NCBI GenBank assembly: GCA_025929535.1
Contig: JAICLZ010000016.1
Coordinates: 1 to 64,000, forward strand
Source: Gemmatimonadaceae bacterium
GTDB lineage: Bacteria; Gemmatimonadota; Gemmatimonadetes; Gemmatimonadales; Gemmatimonadaceae
DNA length: 64,000 bases
Direction: 5' to 3'
Shown here piece after piece: positions 39,715-49,210 of the stretch. Every line of letters starts with the position of its first letter. Position 1 is the stretch's first letter. The notes beneath the pieces are model-generated. The model did not search any database and was not told the origin of the DNA. It saw only the letters and a list, made by a program, of their open reading frames with translations. The position numbers and the translations under genes are program-made.

Positions 39715-40085
39715 AACGGGACACGAATCGAGTCACGACAATCCCTCGCTTCTTCTGTTGCTTCCGTTGCCAACCAAGAAAATGCCTCTCTCCACGCGCA
39801 CAGCCCCATCGCCGAGCACGGAATCAATCCGTTTTCTCATCCGTCAAATCCGTTCAATCCGTATTTCCAAAATTGTTGATGCTTGTGTCGTGCGCGCTTG
39901 CCCGAAACGGCAACAGCCGCTCGGGCTGGCTCAAACATTTTTGAGATACGGATAAAAAAACGGAGGGGAACGGATTTAACGGAGACTGCGGGACTCATCC
40001 CCTTCACCACTGCGCGGGAGCAACGACAACCGATTTTTGACTGGAAACGACAGGGGTATAGGCTTCAGTTACTTCGGTTGCCCAG
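39715..40085. repeat. Interspersed intergenic repeat, copy C
   Basis: 32-bp exact match to copy A (39851-39882); 26-bp (39911-39936) and 27-bp (39938-39964) exact matches to copy D. Confidence 0.93.
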
Positions 40086-40127
40086 CCTCTCGCCCAGCAC
40101 CGGTCCGAGCCGAGCCAGTGGCAGTTC

Positions 40128-41687
40128 TCAGGTGCTCACCGACTGCGTGAGGCGCTTGAGCAGCGGCACGAAGAAGATCATGAGCACGGACGCCGATAGC
40201 GCCATGATCAGGAAGATCGTGTAGAACCCATGGTTCGTCGTGGCAACGTGCTGCAGCATTCCGAGGAAGCCGCTCGCGTGCGTGGCGGGCGCCTGTCCCG
40301 GAGTGGGCGTGAGCTCGGCGATCGTTCCCGCGATCTTGTTCGCAGCGCTATTCGCCAGGAACCATACGCCCATGAGCAGCGACGCGAAGCGCATCGGCGC
40401 CACCTTGGTCACGTACGACAGCCCGACCGGCGAGAGACAGAGCTCACCCCACGTATGAAACGTGAACGCAGCAACGAGCCACAGCGGACTGACGAGCACT
40501 CCGGTGTCCGCGCGACCGCCGCCGATCACCATGAACACGAATCCGAATCCAAGTAGCGCGAGCCCGATCACCATCTTCACCGCCGTCGACGGCTCGCGAC
40601 CGATCTTCGCGAGCTTGACCCAGATCCACGCGAACACCGGGGCGAAGAGCACGATCACCGCGGGGTCCACGTTCTGCGACCACGCGGCAGGGATATGGAA
40701 CGATCCGACCTGGAGATTCGTGTTGTTCGCCGCGAACAGATTCATCGAGCTTCCCGCCTGTTCGTAGCACGCCCAGAAGACGACCACGAAGAAGGCGACG
40801 ATGAAGATCGCGATCACACGCTTCCGCTCCTCGCCGTGAGAGCCGAGAATCGTGACCGTGAGGGAGGCCCCGATCGTCGCCGCCACGAACGCGCCGAGAA
40901 CGTCGAAGCCCCCGAGCAGCACGCTGAACGCGACGCCTGCCATCGCGCCGATGATTCCGTGCACGAGCGCCTTCCTGTCCGTCGAAACGATCGGGGCCGC
41001 GACGTCGGGGATCTGTTTCGTGGCGCGAACCCCGATGCCGGGAAGGTACTTGTCGCGGAACGCGACGTACACGCTGAGGCCGAGCAGCATGCCCACGCCC
41101 GCAGCGCCGAAGCCCCAGTGCCACCCACGGTCGCCGAAACGGGTCTGGTCCGCGAGGTATCCGCAAACGAGCCCGCCGAGGAAGGCGCCCGTGTTGATGC
41201 CGATGTAGAAGATCGTGAAGCCTGCGTCGCGCCGCGAATCTCCATCGGCGTAGATCTGTCCGACCATCGTCGAGACGTTCGGCTTGAAGAAGCCAGTGCC
41301 GATGATGATGAGTGTGAGCCCCACGTAGAACATCGTCATCGAGGGCACGGCCAAACAGAAGTGACCCGAGGCGATGATCAGCCCGCCGATGACGAGGGAA
41401 CGCCGCGTGCCGATGAAGCGATCCGCGAGATAGCCGCCGATGAGTGGGGTGAGGAACACCAGCATGGTGTACGTGCCGTACAGATTCGCGGCGCGCGCGG
41501 TGTTCCAGTGGAGCGCCTGCACCAGATACAGAATGAGAATCGCGCGCATTCCGTAATACGAGAAGCGCTCCCACATCTCGGTCAGGAACAGCAGGCCGAG
41601 TCCGCGAGGATGACCGAAGAGCGCGGTATCGTCGAGCGCGGGCGGCCGATCTGTGGCGGTGGTGAGGATGTCTACGCCGGCGGACAC
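40128..41687 (-). CDS. POT/PTR2 family proton-dependent peptide transporter
   Basis: FLTEMWERFSYYGMRAILILYLVQAL; GGYLADRFIGTRRSLVIGG; FYIGINTGAFLGGLVCGYLAD. Confidence 0.94.
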   Translation of the reverse strand: MSAGVDILTTATDRPPALDDTALFGHPRGLGLLFLTEMWERFSYYGMRAILILYLVQALHWNTARAANLYGTYTMLVFLTPLIGGYLADRFIGTRRSLVIGGLIIASGHFCLAVPSMTMFYVGLTLIIIGTGFFKPNVSTMVGQIYADGDSRRDAGFTIFYIGINTGAFLGGLVCGYLADQTRFGDRGWHWGFGAAGVGMLLGLSVYVAFRDKYLPGIGVRATKQIPDVAAPIVSTDRKALVHGIIGAMAGVAFSVLLGGFDVLGAFVAATIGASLTVTILGSHGEERKRVIAIFIVAFFVVVFWACYEQAGSSMNLFAANNTNLQVGSFHIPAAWSQNVDPAVIVLFAPVFAWIWVKLAKIGREPSTAVKMVIGLALLGFGFVFMVIGGGRADTGVLVSPLWLVAAFTFHTWGELCLSPVGLSYVTKVAPMRFASLLMGVWFLANSAANKIAGTIAELTPTPGQAPATHASGFLGMLQHVATTNHGFYTIFLIMALSASVLMIFFVPLLKRLTQSVST

Positions 41688-41725
41688 GGTACTCCTGCGC
41701 TAGGGCTGGACGAGAATGCAGGCTC

Positions 41726-42778
41726 TCACGCGGTGGCGCGAACCGGCACGATGCGCTCGGGCGGTCTGGTGGCGCCCGCGGACTGCTGCTCCTCCCACGA
41801 AATGCGCGTGGGAAGCTGCTTGATACACGCCGCCCAGTGGTTCGGCTCCTTGAGCTCGAGTGGCGGCACGATCGCAGAGCAGGCGGCATCCTTTTGCGGA
41901 TGCTGGCATCGCGGGTGGAACGGACAGCCGGATGGCGGATTCGCAGGGGAGGGCACGTCACCGCGGAGCACGATGCGCTCGCGCTTCGCATCCGGATCGG
42001 GAACGGGAATGGCCGAGAGCAGCGCCTGCGTGTACGGCATGAGCGGCATCGCGTAGAGCTCGTCCGCCCGTGCGAGCTCGACGATACGGCCGAGATACAT
42101 TACGGCGACGCGATCGGCGATGTGCTCCACCACTGAGAGATCGTGCGCGATGAACAGGTAGGCGAGGCCGTGCGCGCGCTGAAGGTCCTGGAGCAGATTG
42201 ATCACCTGCGCCTGCACGGACACGTCGAGCGCGGACACGGGCTCATCGCACACGATGAACTTCGGCTCGACGGCGAGCGCGCGCGCGATCCCCACGCGCT
42301 GCCGCTGCCCGCCCGAGAACTCGTGCGGATAGCGCGTCGCGTGCTCGGCCCGCAGCCCTACCTCCTCCAGCAGTTGGCGCACGCGCGCATCGGCCGCACT
42401 TCCCTCGGCAAGCTTGTGGATCGTGAGCCCCTCGCGCACGGATGCGCCCACCGTCATGCGTGGATTGAGGGAGCTGAACGGATCCTGAAAGACGATCTGC
42501 ATCTTGCGTCGCAGCTTCCGCAGCGGCTCCTTCGCGAGCGCGCGCACGTCGGTGCCATCGAAGAAGATCTCGCCCGAGGTGGGCTCGATGAGGCGAAGAA
42601 TCGCGCGTCCCGCGGTCGTCTTCCCGCATCCGGATTCGCCCACGAGGCCGAGCGTCTCGCCCTGCGCGACATCGAACGAGATTCCGTCCACGGCGCGCAC
42701 GGCACCGATCACTCGCCGCATCACGCCACCCGTGATCGGGAAGTGCTTCGTGAGATCGCGCACCGAGAGGAGCGTCAC
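41726..42778 (-). CDS. oppF: Oligopeptide ABC transporter ATP-binding protein (OppF-like)
   Basis: [73 protein letters not shown]. Confidence 0.93.
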   Translation of the reverse strand: MTLLSVRDLTKHFPITGGVMRRVIGAVRAVDGISFDVAQGETLGLVGESGCGKTTAGRAILRLIEPTSGEIFFDGTDVRALAKEPLRKLRRKMQIVFQDPFSSLNPRMTVGASVREGLTIHKLAEGSAADARVRQLLEEVGLRAEHATRYPHEFSGGQRQRVGIARALAVEPKFIVCDEPVSALDVSVQAQVINLLQDLQRAHGLAYLFIAHDLSVVEHIADRVAVMYLGRIVELARADELYAMPLMPYTQALLSAIPVPDPDAKRERIVLRGDVPSPANPPSGCPFHPRCQHPQKDAACSAIVPPLELKEPNHWAACIKQLPTRISWEEQQSAGATRPPERIVPVRATA

Positions 42779-43809
42779 GCGCCCGCTCCTGCGCGCGCGG
42801 CGAGCGGAAGGTGCGGTGTGGCGCGCCGCTCGGGCTCGACCGCCAAATGGCATCGCGACACGTGCCCGACGCCGATCTCGTAGAGCGGCGGATGCTCGCG
42901 CTCGCAGCGCTCCCACGCGTACGGGCAGCGCTCGTGAAACCGGCAGCCGCTCGGCCACTCGTACGGAGACGGCACTGCGCCCGGGATCACGGTGAGCCGC
43001 TCGCGCTTCGTTCCCGCGCGTGGCATGGCGGCCATGAGCCCCTCCGTGTACGGGTGGTGCGGCTGCGCGAAGAGCTCGCGCACGCCCGCCTGCTCCACGA
43101 TCTCGCCCGCATACATGACGATCACGCGCGATGTCGACTCGGCCACGACGCCGAGATCGTGCGTGATGAGCAGCACCGACATCGCCGTGCGTGCGCGCAG
43201 CTCGGCCAGCAGCTCGAGGATCTGTGCCTGGATCGTGACGTCCAGCGCGGTGGTGGGCTCGTCGGCGATCAGCAGCGCGGGCGAGAGCATGAGGGCCATC
43301 CCGATCATCACGCGCTGTCGCATTCCGCCGGAGAGCTGGTGCGGATACGAGTGCGCGCGCTCCGCGGGATCGGGAATGCCGACCGTGCCCAGCATCTCGA
43401 CGGCGCGCGCCCACGCGTCGCGGCGGGTGATGTGCTCGTGCACGCGCGGAACCTCCGCCAGCTGCGCCCCGATGGTGAACACCGGGTTGAGCGCCGTCAT
43501 CGGCTCCTGGAAGATCATCGCGATGCGATTGCCGCGAATCCTTCGCATCGACTCGTCGTCGAGCGACAGGAGATCCGTTCCCTCGAGCTCGATCTTCGAG
43601 CCTGGCTCGATTGTGCCGGGCCGCTGAATGAGTCGCAGTAGCGAGAGCGACGTGACGGACTTTCCGCACCCTGATTCCCCGACCACGCCCACGGACTCGT
43701 TCGCGGCGATGCTGAACGAAACACCATCCACCGCGCGCGCGACGCCGGCGCTCGTGCGGAAATAGGTGCGAAGCTCCTCCACGGACAGCAACGGCCTGGG
43801 TGTCATCAC
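42775..43809 (-). CDS. oppD: Oligopeptide ABC transporter ATP-binding protein (OppD-like)
   Basis: [59 protein letters not shown]. Confidence 0.93.
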   Translation of the reverse strand: MMTPRPLLSVEELRTYFRTSAGVARAVDGVSFSIAANESVGVVGESGCGKSVTSLSLLRLIQRPGTIEPGSKIELEGTDLLSLDDESMRRIRGNRIAMIFQEPMTALNPVFTIGAQLAEVPRVHEHITRRDAWARAVEMLGTVGIPDPAERAHSYPHQLSGGMRQRVMIGMALMLSPALLIADEPTTALDVTIQAQILELLAELRARTAMSVLLITHDLGVVAESTSRVIVMYAGEIVEQAGVRELFAQPHHPYTEGLMAAMPRAGTKRERLTVIPGAVPSPYEWPSGCRFHERCPYAWERCEREHPPLYEIGVGHVSRCHLAVEPERRATPHLPLAARAGAGA

Positions 43810-44741
43810 CGGTCAACCTGACGCGGGTCCATCGCATCGCGCAAGCCGTCGCCGGCGAGATTGCACGCGAGTGCCGTGATGACGAGCACGATTCCCGGGA
43901 AGAGTGCAACCCACCACGCCGTCGCGAGGTACGGCGTGCCGTCGTGAATGATGTTGCCCAGGCTGGGCGTGGGATCCGGGATGCCGATGCCCAGGAACGA
44001 GAGCGCAGCCTCGTTCACGATCACACCCGCGACGCCGAGCGTTGCCGCCACGATCACGGGCGAAAGCACATTCGGGAGAAGGTGGCGGCGCACGATCGCG
44101 AGATCGCGTGCGCCGAGCGCCCGCGCGGCGGCCACCATCTCGCGCTCCTTGAGCGACAGCACCTCGGCGCGCACCAGCCGGCTCGTGCCGAACCACGCGG
44201 TGAGGCCGAGGATCAGGATGAGCGACGTGATGCTGAGCGGCGCCCACAGAGTGCCGATCGCAATGAGGAGCACGATGCGCGGGATCGAGAGGAACGCATC
44301 GACCAACCGCATCATCACGGTATCCAGCGTTCCACCGATGAAGCCGGCGGTCGCCCCGTAGGCCGTGCCAAGGACGACGGAGATGCTCGTCGCGAGAAGA
44401 GCAACCGAGAGCGAGATGCGCGTGCCGTAGAGCACCCGGCTGAACACGTCGCGGCCGGCGAAGTCGGTGCCGAAGAGGAGCTCGCGCGAGGGCGGATGAT
44501 TCGCGAGAGCCTGCGCGAGAATCTCGATCGGATCGTGCGTCGCGAGCCACGGCGAGAAAGCCGAAACGACGTAGAGCACGATGAGCGCGACGAGTGCGAT
44601 CACCGCCGAGGGGTGGGACGCGTAGCGCGCGAGCACGACCCGGGCGCGACTCGTTCGACCACTCCCGTGTGCGAAGCGCCGCAGCGCGGCGCACAGCGCA
44701 GCGATGAGCGCCGCCGCGCAGAGCCAGCGAATCGCCAGCAC
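43806..44741 (-). CDS. oppC: Oligopeptide ABC transporter permease (OppC-like)
   Basis: [59 protein letters not shown]. Confidence 0.93.
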   Translation of the reverse strand: MLAIRWLCAAALIAALCAALRRFAHGSGRTSRARVVLARYASHPSAVIALVALIVLYVVSAFSPWLATHDPIEILAQALANHPPSRELLFGTDFAGRDVFSRVLYGTRISLSVALLATSISVVLGTAYGATAGFIGGTLDTVMMRLVDAFLSIPRIVLLIAIGTLWAPLSITSLILILGLTAWFGTSRLVRAEVLSLKEREMVAAARALGARDLAIVRRHLLPNVLSPVIVAATLGVAGVIVNEAALSFLGIGIPDPTPSLGNIIHDGTPYLATAWWVALFPGIVLVITALACNLAGDGLRDAMDPRQVDR

Positions 44742-45710
44742 CTACTTGGCGCGCACGCGGGGATCGGCAAGCGCGTAGAGCAGATCCGCGGCAATGGTTC
44801 CCGCGACCACGAGCGCGCTCGTCACCAGCACCGACGACGTGACCAGCGCATAGTCGCGGCTTCCGACCGCCATCGCAGTGATGAATCCCATCCCCGGCCA
44901 GGAGAAGACGAGCTCCACGAGCACGGCGCCCCCGAGCAGCATCGGAAGCATGAGCCCCGCCAGCGTGATGATCGGGAGCAGTGCGTTGCGCAGTACATGA
45001 TGGCGCGTGATCGCGCTCTCGGAAACTCCCTTCGCGCGCGCCGCGACCACGAATTCGAGCCGGATCACGTCGAGCATCGCCGCCCGCTGAAAACGCGCGA
45101 TGGCGGCGCACGTCATCAACACGAGCGCGGTGACCGGAAGCACGAGGTGACGGAGATGATCCGCCAGCCGCTGCCATCCGCTGTACGTGGGCGCGGCGAT
45201 CACGTTCTCGATGCCGCTGATCGGAAAGATCGGCAACCAATACGCGAAGACCAGCGCCAGCATGAGCGCGAGCCAGAAGTCCGGCATCGAGTAGAAGAAG
45301 AGCGCAATGCCGCGACTGCCCCAATCCGCAAAGGTCCCACGATGCCGGGCCTCGAGCACGCCGAGCGCGATTCCCACGGCGAAGCTCAGGATGAGCCCGA
45401 GTGACATGAGCTCGAGCGTGCGCGGCACGTAGTCGACGAGAATCTCGCGCACGGGGCGCGACTGCGAGATCGAGAAGCCGAGATCGCCGCGTGCGAGCGA
45501 GCCGAGATAGCACGCGTACTGCGCGGCCAGCGGACGATCGAGACAGTAGACGTGCCGCCAGTGCGCGACGACCTCGGGCGCGACGCGCCGGTCACCCTGA
45601 TACGAATACGGGTCGCCCGGGGCGATGTGCAGCAGCACGAACGTGAGCGTCGCCACCACCCAGAGCACGGCGAGCCCCTGAAGGAGGCGGCCCGCGAGCA
45701 GCCGCCGCAT
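44742..45710 (-). CDS. oppB: Oligopeptide ABC transporter permease (OppB-like)
   Basis: VVATLTFVLLHIAPGDPY; VLRNALLPIITLAGLMLPMLLGGAVLVELVFSWPGMG. Confidence 0.93.
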   Translation of the reverse strand: MRRLLAGRLLQGLAVLWVVATLTFVLLHIAPGDPYSYQGDRRVAPEVVAHWRHVYCLDRPLAAQYACYLGSLARGDLGFSISQSRPVREILVDYVPRTLELMSLGLILSFAVGIALGVLEARHRGTFADWGSRGIALFFYSMPDFWLALMLALVFAYWLPIFPISGIENVIAAPTYSGWQRLADHLRHLVLPVTALVLMTCAAIARFQRAAMLDVIRLEFVVAARAKGVSESAITRHHVLRNALLPIITLAGLMLPMLLGGAVLVELVFSWPGMGFITAMAVGSRDYALVTSSVLVTSALVVAGTIAADLLYALADPRVRAK

Positions 45711-45713
45711 CTG

Positions 45714-47393
45714 CTAGTGGGCGCCCGCCGCGAGCGCGACGCTCGCGCCCTTCGCCGCGGGGCCGTCGCCGATGCTCCAGTCGGCGAGATGCGCCCACCA
45801 CATGTCCGCGCGCATGTGTGCCGGATGCACGTTGGTCCCCATCCCGGCGACGGCGTTGCCCTCGTACAGCCAGATCGCGGGCGCATCGGCGATCAGCGTC
45901 GTATAGGCGCGGCGGTACTGCGAGATCGCCTCTTTCGCGTTGGATGCGGCAACGGCGGAATCGATGAGCGCATCGAAGGCTGGATTCGAGTAGTAGCCGG
46001 TGTTGCTCGTCCCGCCCGCGCGCGCAGCCGAGGTGCTCCATTCCTGGCGGATGCCCGATGGAGTCGCATCGATGGTCATGCCTTCGAACGCCGCGTCGAA
46101 GTCGTGCTTCTCCATTCTGTCGTTCATCGTCGGAAAATCGACGTGCTCGAGGTCCAGCCGCGCGCCCACCTGCTTGAGCATGTCCTGCAGCAGCACGGAC
46201 ATCTGCTGGCGCTGCGTGCTCGTGCCGGGAACGAGAAGCGAGAAGCGCAGGGGCACATCGCCCTTGTGACGAATGCCATCTTTTCCCATCACCCAGCCGC
46301 GGCGCTCGAGGATCGCGGACGCACTGTCCGGTGCGTACGGAATGCGCGGCAGCGCAGGATCGTACGTCGAGAGCGCGGAGGTGAACGGTCCCAAGGCGAG
46401 TTTCGCCGACGAGTCGAACACGGTGCTCACGGCGCGCTTGCGATCGATCGCCATCGTGAGCGCGCGTCGAACGTCGCGATCGCCGAGCACCGGGTGTGGT
46501 CCGTGCCATCCACGCGAGCGCTCGTTGAAGCGCACGTAGAACACCGTCATCGACGGATAGTGCACCGCCTTGAGATTCGGATGCTTGCCGATCTCCGCGA
46601 CATCCTGCTTGCGAAGCACCTCCGTGAAGTTCGCTTCCCCGGAGAACAGCCGCAGCATCGCCGCATCCGGATTCGCGGCGATGCTCCAGATGATACGATC
46701 GATCTTCGGTCGGCCGCGATGATAGGTGCTGTCGGCCACGACCTCGATCGTGCTTCCGCTCACCCATCGCACGAACCTGTACGGGCCGCTCCCGACCGGA
46801 TTGCGATCGAACGCCGCGGTCTTGAGCGCGGAGTCCGGAACGTTCCCGAGCAGATGCGCGGGGAGCACGCGTATCTGGGTCCCGGCGTTCAGGAATTGCT
46901 CGAGCGACCGTGCGTGAAACCAGAAGACCGCGGTGACGCTGTCGGCCGCGGTCACGGAATCGATGCCGGCGAGCAGCGGCCCCACCGACGAGCCGACGTC
47001 CTTCGACGTGTTCACGCGATAGCTGTACACCACATCCGCCGCTCGCACGGGCACGCCATCCTGCCAGTGTGCTTTCGGATCGAGGTGGAAGGCGATCGAG
47101 AGCGAATCGGGAGCCCACGTCCACGAGTCCGCGAGCGACGGACGAAAGCCCGCATCGCCCACCACGTTCAGCGAATCGCCCACCTCGGCCAGCTTCTCGA
47201 AGAGCACCGCGTCCACCTGCCCCGATGTCTCGTTGGTACTGAGCGGCGGCAGCAGATTGTCCGCGTCGGCGGGGAGCGTCATCACCAGCGTCGTGGGGTG
47301 AGCGCTCGACGCGGAACGATCGGAGACGCCGCAGGCAGCGACGAAGAGAGCCAGGATAACGGGTGTGCGGGAGGCGATGCGCATGGCGTTCAC
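45714..47393 (-). CDS. oppA: Extracellular peptide-binding lipoprotein (SBP family 5)
   Basis: FVAACGVSDRS lipobox; LADSWTWAPDSLSIAFHLDPKAHWQDGVPVRAADVVYSY. Confidence 0.92.
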   Translation of the reverse strand: MNAMRIASRTPVILALFVAACGVSDRSASSAHPTTLVMTLPADADNLLPPLSTNETSGQVDAVLFEKLAEVGDSLNVVGDAGFRPSLADSWTWAPDSLSIAFHLDPKAHWQDGVPVRAADVVYSYRVNTSKDVGSSVGPLLAGIDSVTAADSVTAVFWFHARSLEQFLNAGTQIRVLPAHLLGNVPDSALKTAAFDRNPVGSGPYRFVRWVSGSTIEVVADSTYHRGRPKIDRIIWSIAANPDAAMLRLFSGEANFTEVLRKQDVAEIGKHPNLKAVHYPSMTVFYVRFNERSRGWHGPHPVLGDRDVRRALTMAIDRKRAVSTVFDSSAKLALGPFTSALSTYDPALPRIPYAPDSASAILERRGWVMGKDGIRHKGDVPLRFSLLVPGTSTQRQQMSVLLQDMLKQVGARLDLEHVDFPTMNDRMEKHDFDAAFEGMTIDATPSGIRQEWSTSAARAGGTSNTGYYSNPAFDALIDSAVAASNAKEAISQYRRAYTTLIADAPAIWLYEGNAVAGMGTNVHPAHMRADMWWAHLADWSIGDGPAAKGASVALAAGAH

Positions 47394-47554
47394 TGGAAGC
47401 TAAGCACGTGTACCCGGGTATTGAGTGCGAGCGCCACCCGGAGCCGACTGCCGCCGCGCACGGGATTCCCCTGTGCGAAGACGATCGAGCGCGTCGGATG
47501 ATTCAGAGCCAGGCTGGCGATGCGCGCCAGTGTGCGCAGCGATTTCGTGCAGCG

Positions 47555-47938
47555 TTACTCGCCGGTGTGCTCCCGGTATTCCTCCGGTCCCAGCAGCTCG
47601 TCCCGCTCGGCCAGCGAGCTGGGACGCAGGCGAAGCAGCCATCCCTCGCCGTACGGATCCGAGTTGACGAGCGTCGGATCCTTCGCGAGCAGCAGATTGA
47701 TGTCGACCACCACGCCACCAATCGGCGCGAAGAGCTCGGACACCGCCTCCTCTGCCTCGATGGTTCCGAAGACGTCGAGGCGGGAAAATTTTTCGTCGAG
47801 CGCGGGTAGCTCGACGAAGATCGTCTCGCCGAGCTCCTTTTGCCCGTACGCGGTGAGGCCGATCGTGACTTCGTCGTCAGTCCAGCCGACCCAGAGGTGC
47901 TCCTCCGAGTACAGGAGCTCGTCGGGGACCCGGCTCAT
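47555..47938 (-). CDS. gcvH: Glycine cleavage system H protein
   Basis: LLYSEEHLWVGWTDDEVTIGLTAYGQKELGETIFVELPALDEKF...GTIEAEEAVSELFAPIGGVV. Confidence 0.92.
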   Translation of the reverse strand: MSRVPDELLYSEEHLWVGWTDDEVTIGLTAYGQKELGETIFVELPALDEKFSRLDVFGTIEAEEAVSELFAPIGGVVVDINLLLAKDPTLVNSDPYGEGWLLRLRPSSLAERDELLGPEEYREHTGE

Positions 47939-47945
47939 CGCGACG

Positions 47946-48545
47946 TCAGGGCGTGGAGTGCAGGGCGCGCCAGACTTCGTCGACGCGTGCCTCGAGCGCA
48001 GCCAGGTCGCCCTCGTTCTCGATGATGAAATCCGCGCGCGCACGCTTGAGCTCGGCTGGCATCTGCGAGGCGATCATGTTCATCGCCTCCGTCTGTCCCA
48101 GGGCGCGATCCCGGATCAGTCGCTCGAGGCGCAGCGGCCGCGGAGCGTCCACGAGCACGATCCGGTCGAAATCGTCCACGAGGCGGCGCTCGAAGAGCAG
48201 GGGAATGTCGCAGATGACGGTTTCGTCGCCCCGCTCGCGCGCCTCGTTGATCAGATCGTCGCGGAGCCGCGAGACCTCGGGGTGGACGATCGAGTTCAGC
48301 GCCTCCAGCTCCGTGGGCTCCTGGAACACGATCTGGCGGAGCGCCACGCGATCCAGCCCACCGTCCGCCTTGAGGATGTCGTCCCCCCACCGCTCGACGA
48401 TCTTGCGATGTCCATCGCTGCCATACGCAACGGCGTTTCGAGCGAGCTCATCGGCGTCGATAATCGTTGCGCCGCGGTCCGCGAGCATCTGCGCGACGGT
48501 GGATTTTCCGGAGGCGATATTGCCCGTGAGGCCCACGAGTAGCAT
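47946..48545 (-). CDS. coaE: Dephospho-CoA kinase
   Basis: MLLVGLTGNIASGKSTVAQMLADRGATIIDADELAR. Confidence 0.95.
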   Translation of the reverse strand: MLLVGLTGNIASGKSTVAQMLADRGATIIDADELARNAVAYGSDGHRKIVERWGDDILKADGGLDRVALRQIVFQEPTELEALNSIVHPEVSRLRDDLINEARERGDETVICDIPLLFERRLVDDFDRIVLVDAPRPLRLERLIRDRALGQTEAMNMIASQMPAELKRARADFIIENEGDLAALEARVDEVWRALHSTP

Positions 48546-48589
48546 GGCCTACGATAAATGCGCACCCGTGGGGTACGCAATAGAACAAT

Positions 48590-49204
48590 TCACAGCAGGG
48601 GTACTTGATCCTCGTCGCGTCGCGGCAGCTCGTGGCAGTGGCGACAGCGTGCCTCGTAGCTCTCACGGCCGCCGATCATGATCGTCGGTGAGTCGTAGCG
48701 CGCCGGCCGGCCATCGATCAGTCGCTGGTTCCTGCTCGCCGGCCCGCCGCACACGACACAGATCGCGTGCAGCTTGTCGACGAGATCGGCAACGGCCATG
48801 AGCTGAGGCATGGGCCCGAACGGCTCGCCGCGAAAGTCGGTGTCCGTGCCCGCCAGAATGACGCGGCCACCGCGCGCGGCCATCGTGCCCACGAGCGGGA
48901 TGATTCCGGCATCGAGAAACTGCGCCTCGTCCACCGCGATCACCTGTGCGTCATCACGCAAGTTCTGCGAGATCTGGAGCGACGAGTCCACGGGAATCGC
49001 CTCCACCACTCGCCCGTCGTGGCTCGAGATGGAGAAGACGCCGCCGTAGCGGTCATCGAGATGCGACTTGAATATCTGGACGCTCTTCTTCGCGATGATG
49101 GACCGGCGCACGCGGCGGATGAGCTCCTCGCTCTTCCCGCTGAACATGACGCCGGTGACGACCTCCACCCATCCTCGCCGAGCCCCGAAAAAAACCGGGT
49201 CCAT
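48590..49204 (-). CDS. tdk: Thymidine kinase (type II)
   Basis: [35 protein letters not shown]; two CxxC pairs (CVVC, CRHC). Confidence 0.95.
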   Translation of the reverse strand: MDPVFFGARRGWVEVVTGVMFSGKSEELIRRVRRSIIAKKSVQIFKSHLDDRYGGVFSISSHDGRVVEAIPVDSSLQISQNLRDDAQVIAVDEAQFLDAGIIPLVGTMAARGGRVILAGTDTDFRGEPFGPMPQLMAVADLVDKLHAICVVCGGPASRNQRLIDGRPARYDSPTIMIGGRESYEARCRHCHELPRRDEDQVPLL

Positions 49205-49210
49205 CGCCGC

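Noticed and set aside
37338-39827. 829-aa minus-strand ORF
   Set aside because: Antisense to the coiled-coil and Omp85-like genes; no recognisable domain, low-complexity composition.
1-40085. Insertion sequence or transposon for the intergenic repeats
   Set aside because: No transposase ORF in any copy and no target-site duplication that I could identify; kept as a non-coding repeat.
43800-47501. Large plus-strand ORFs (534 and 649 aa) over the opp operon
   Set aside because: Antisense to well-supported oppA-C genes; charged low-complexity shadows.
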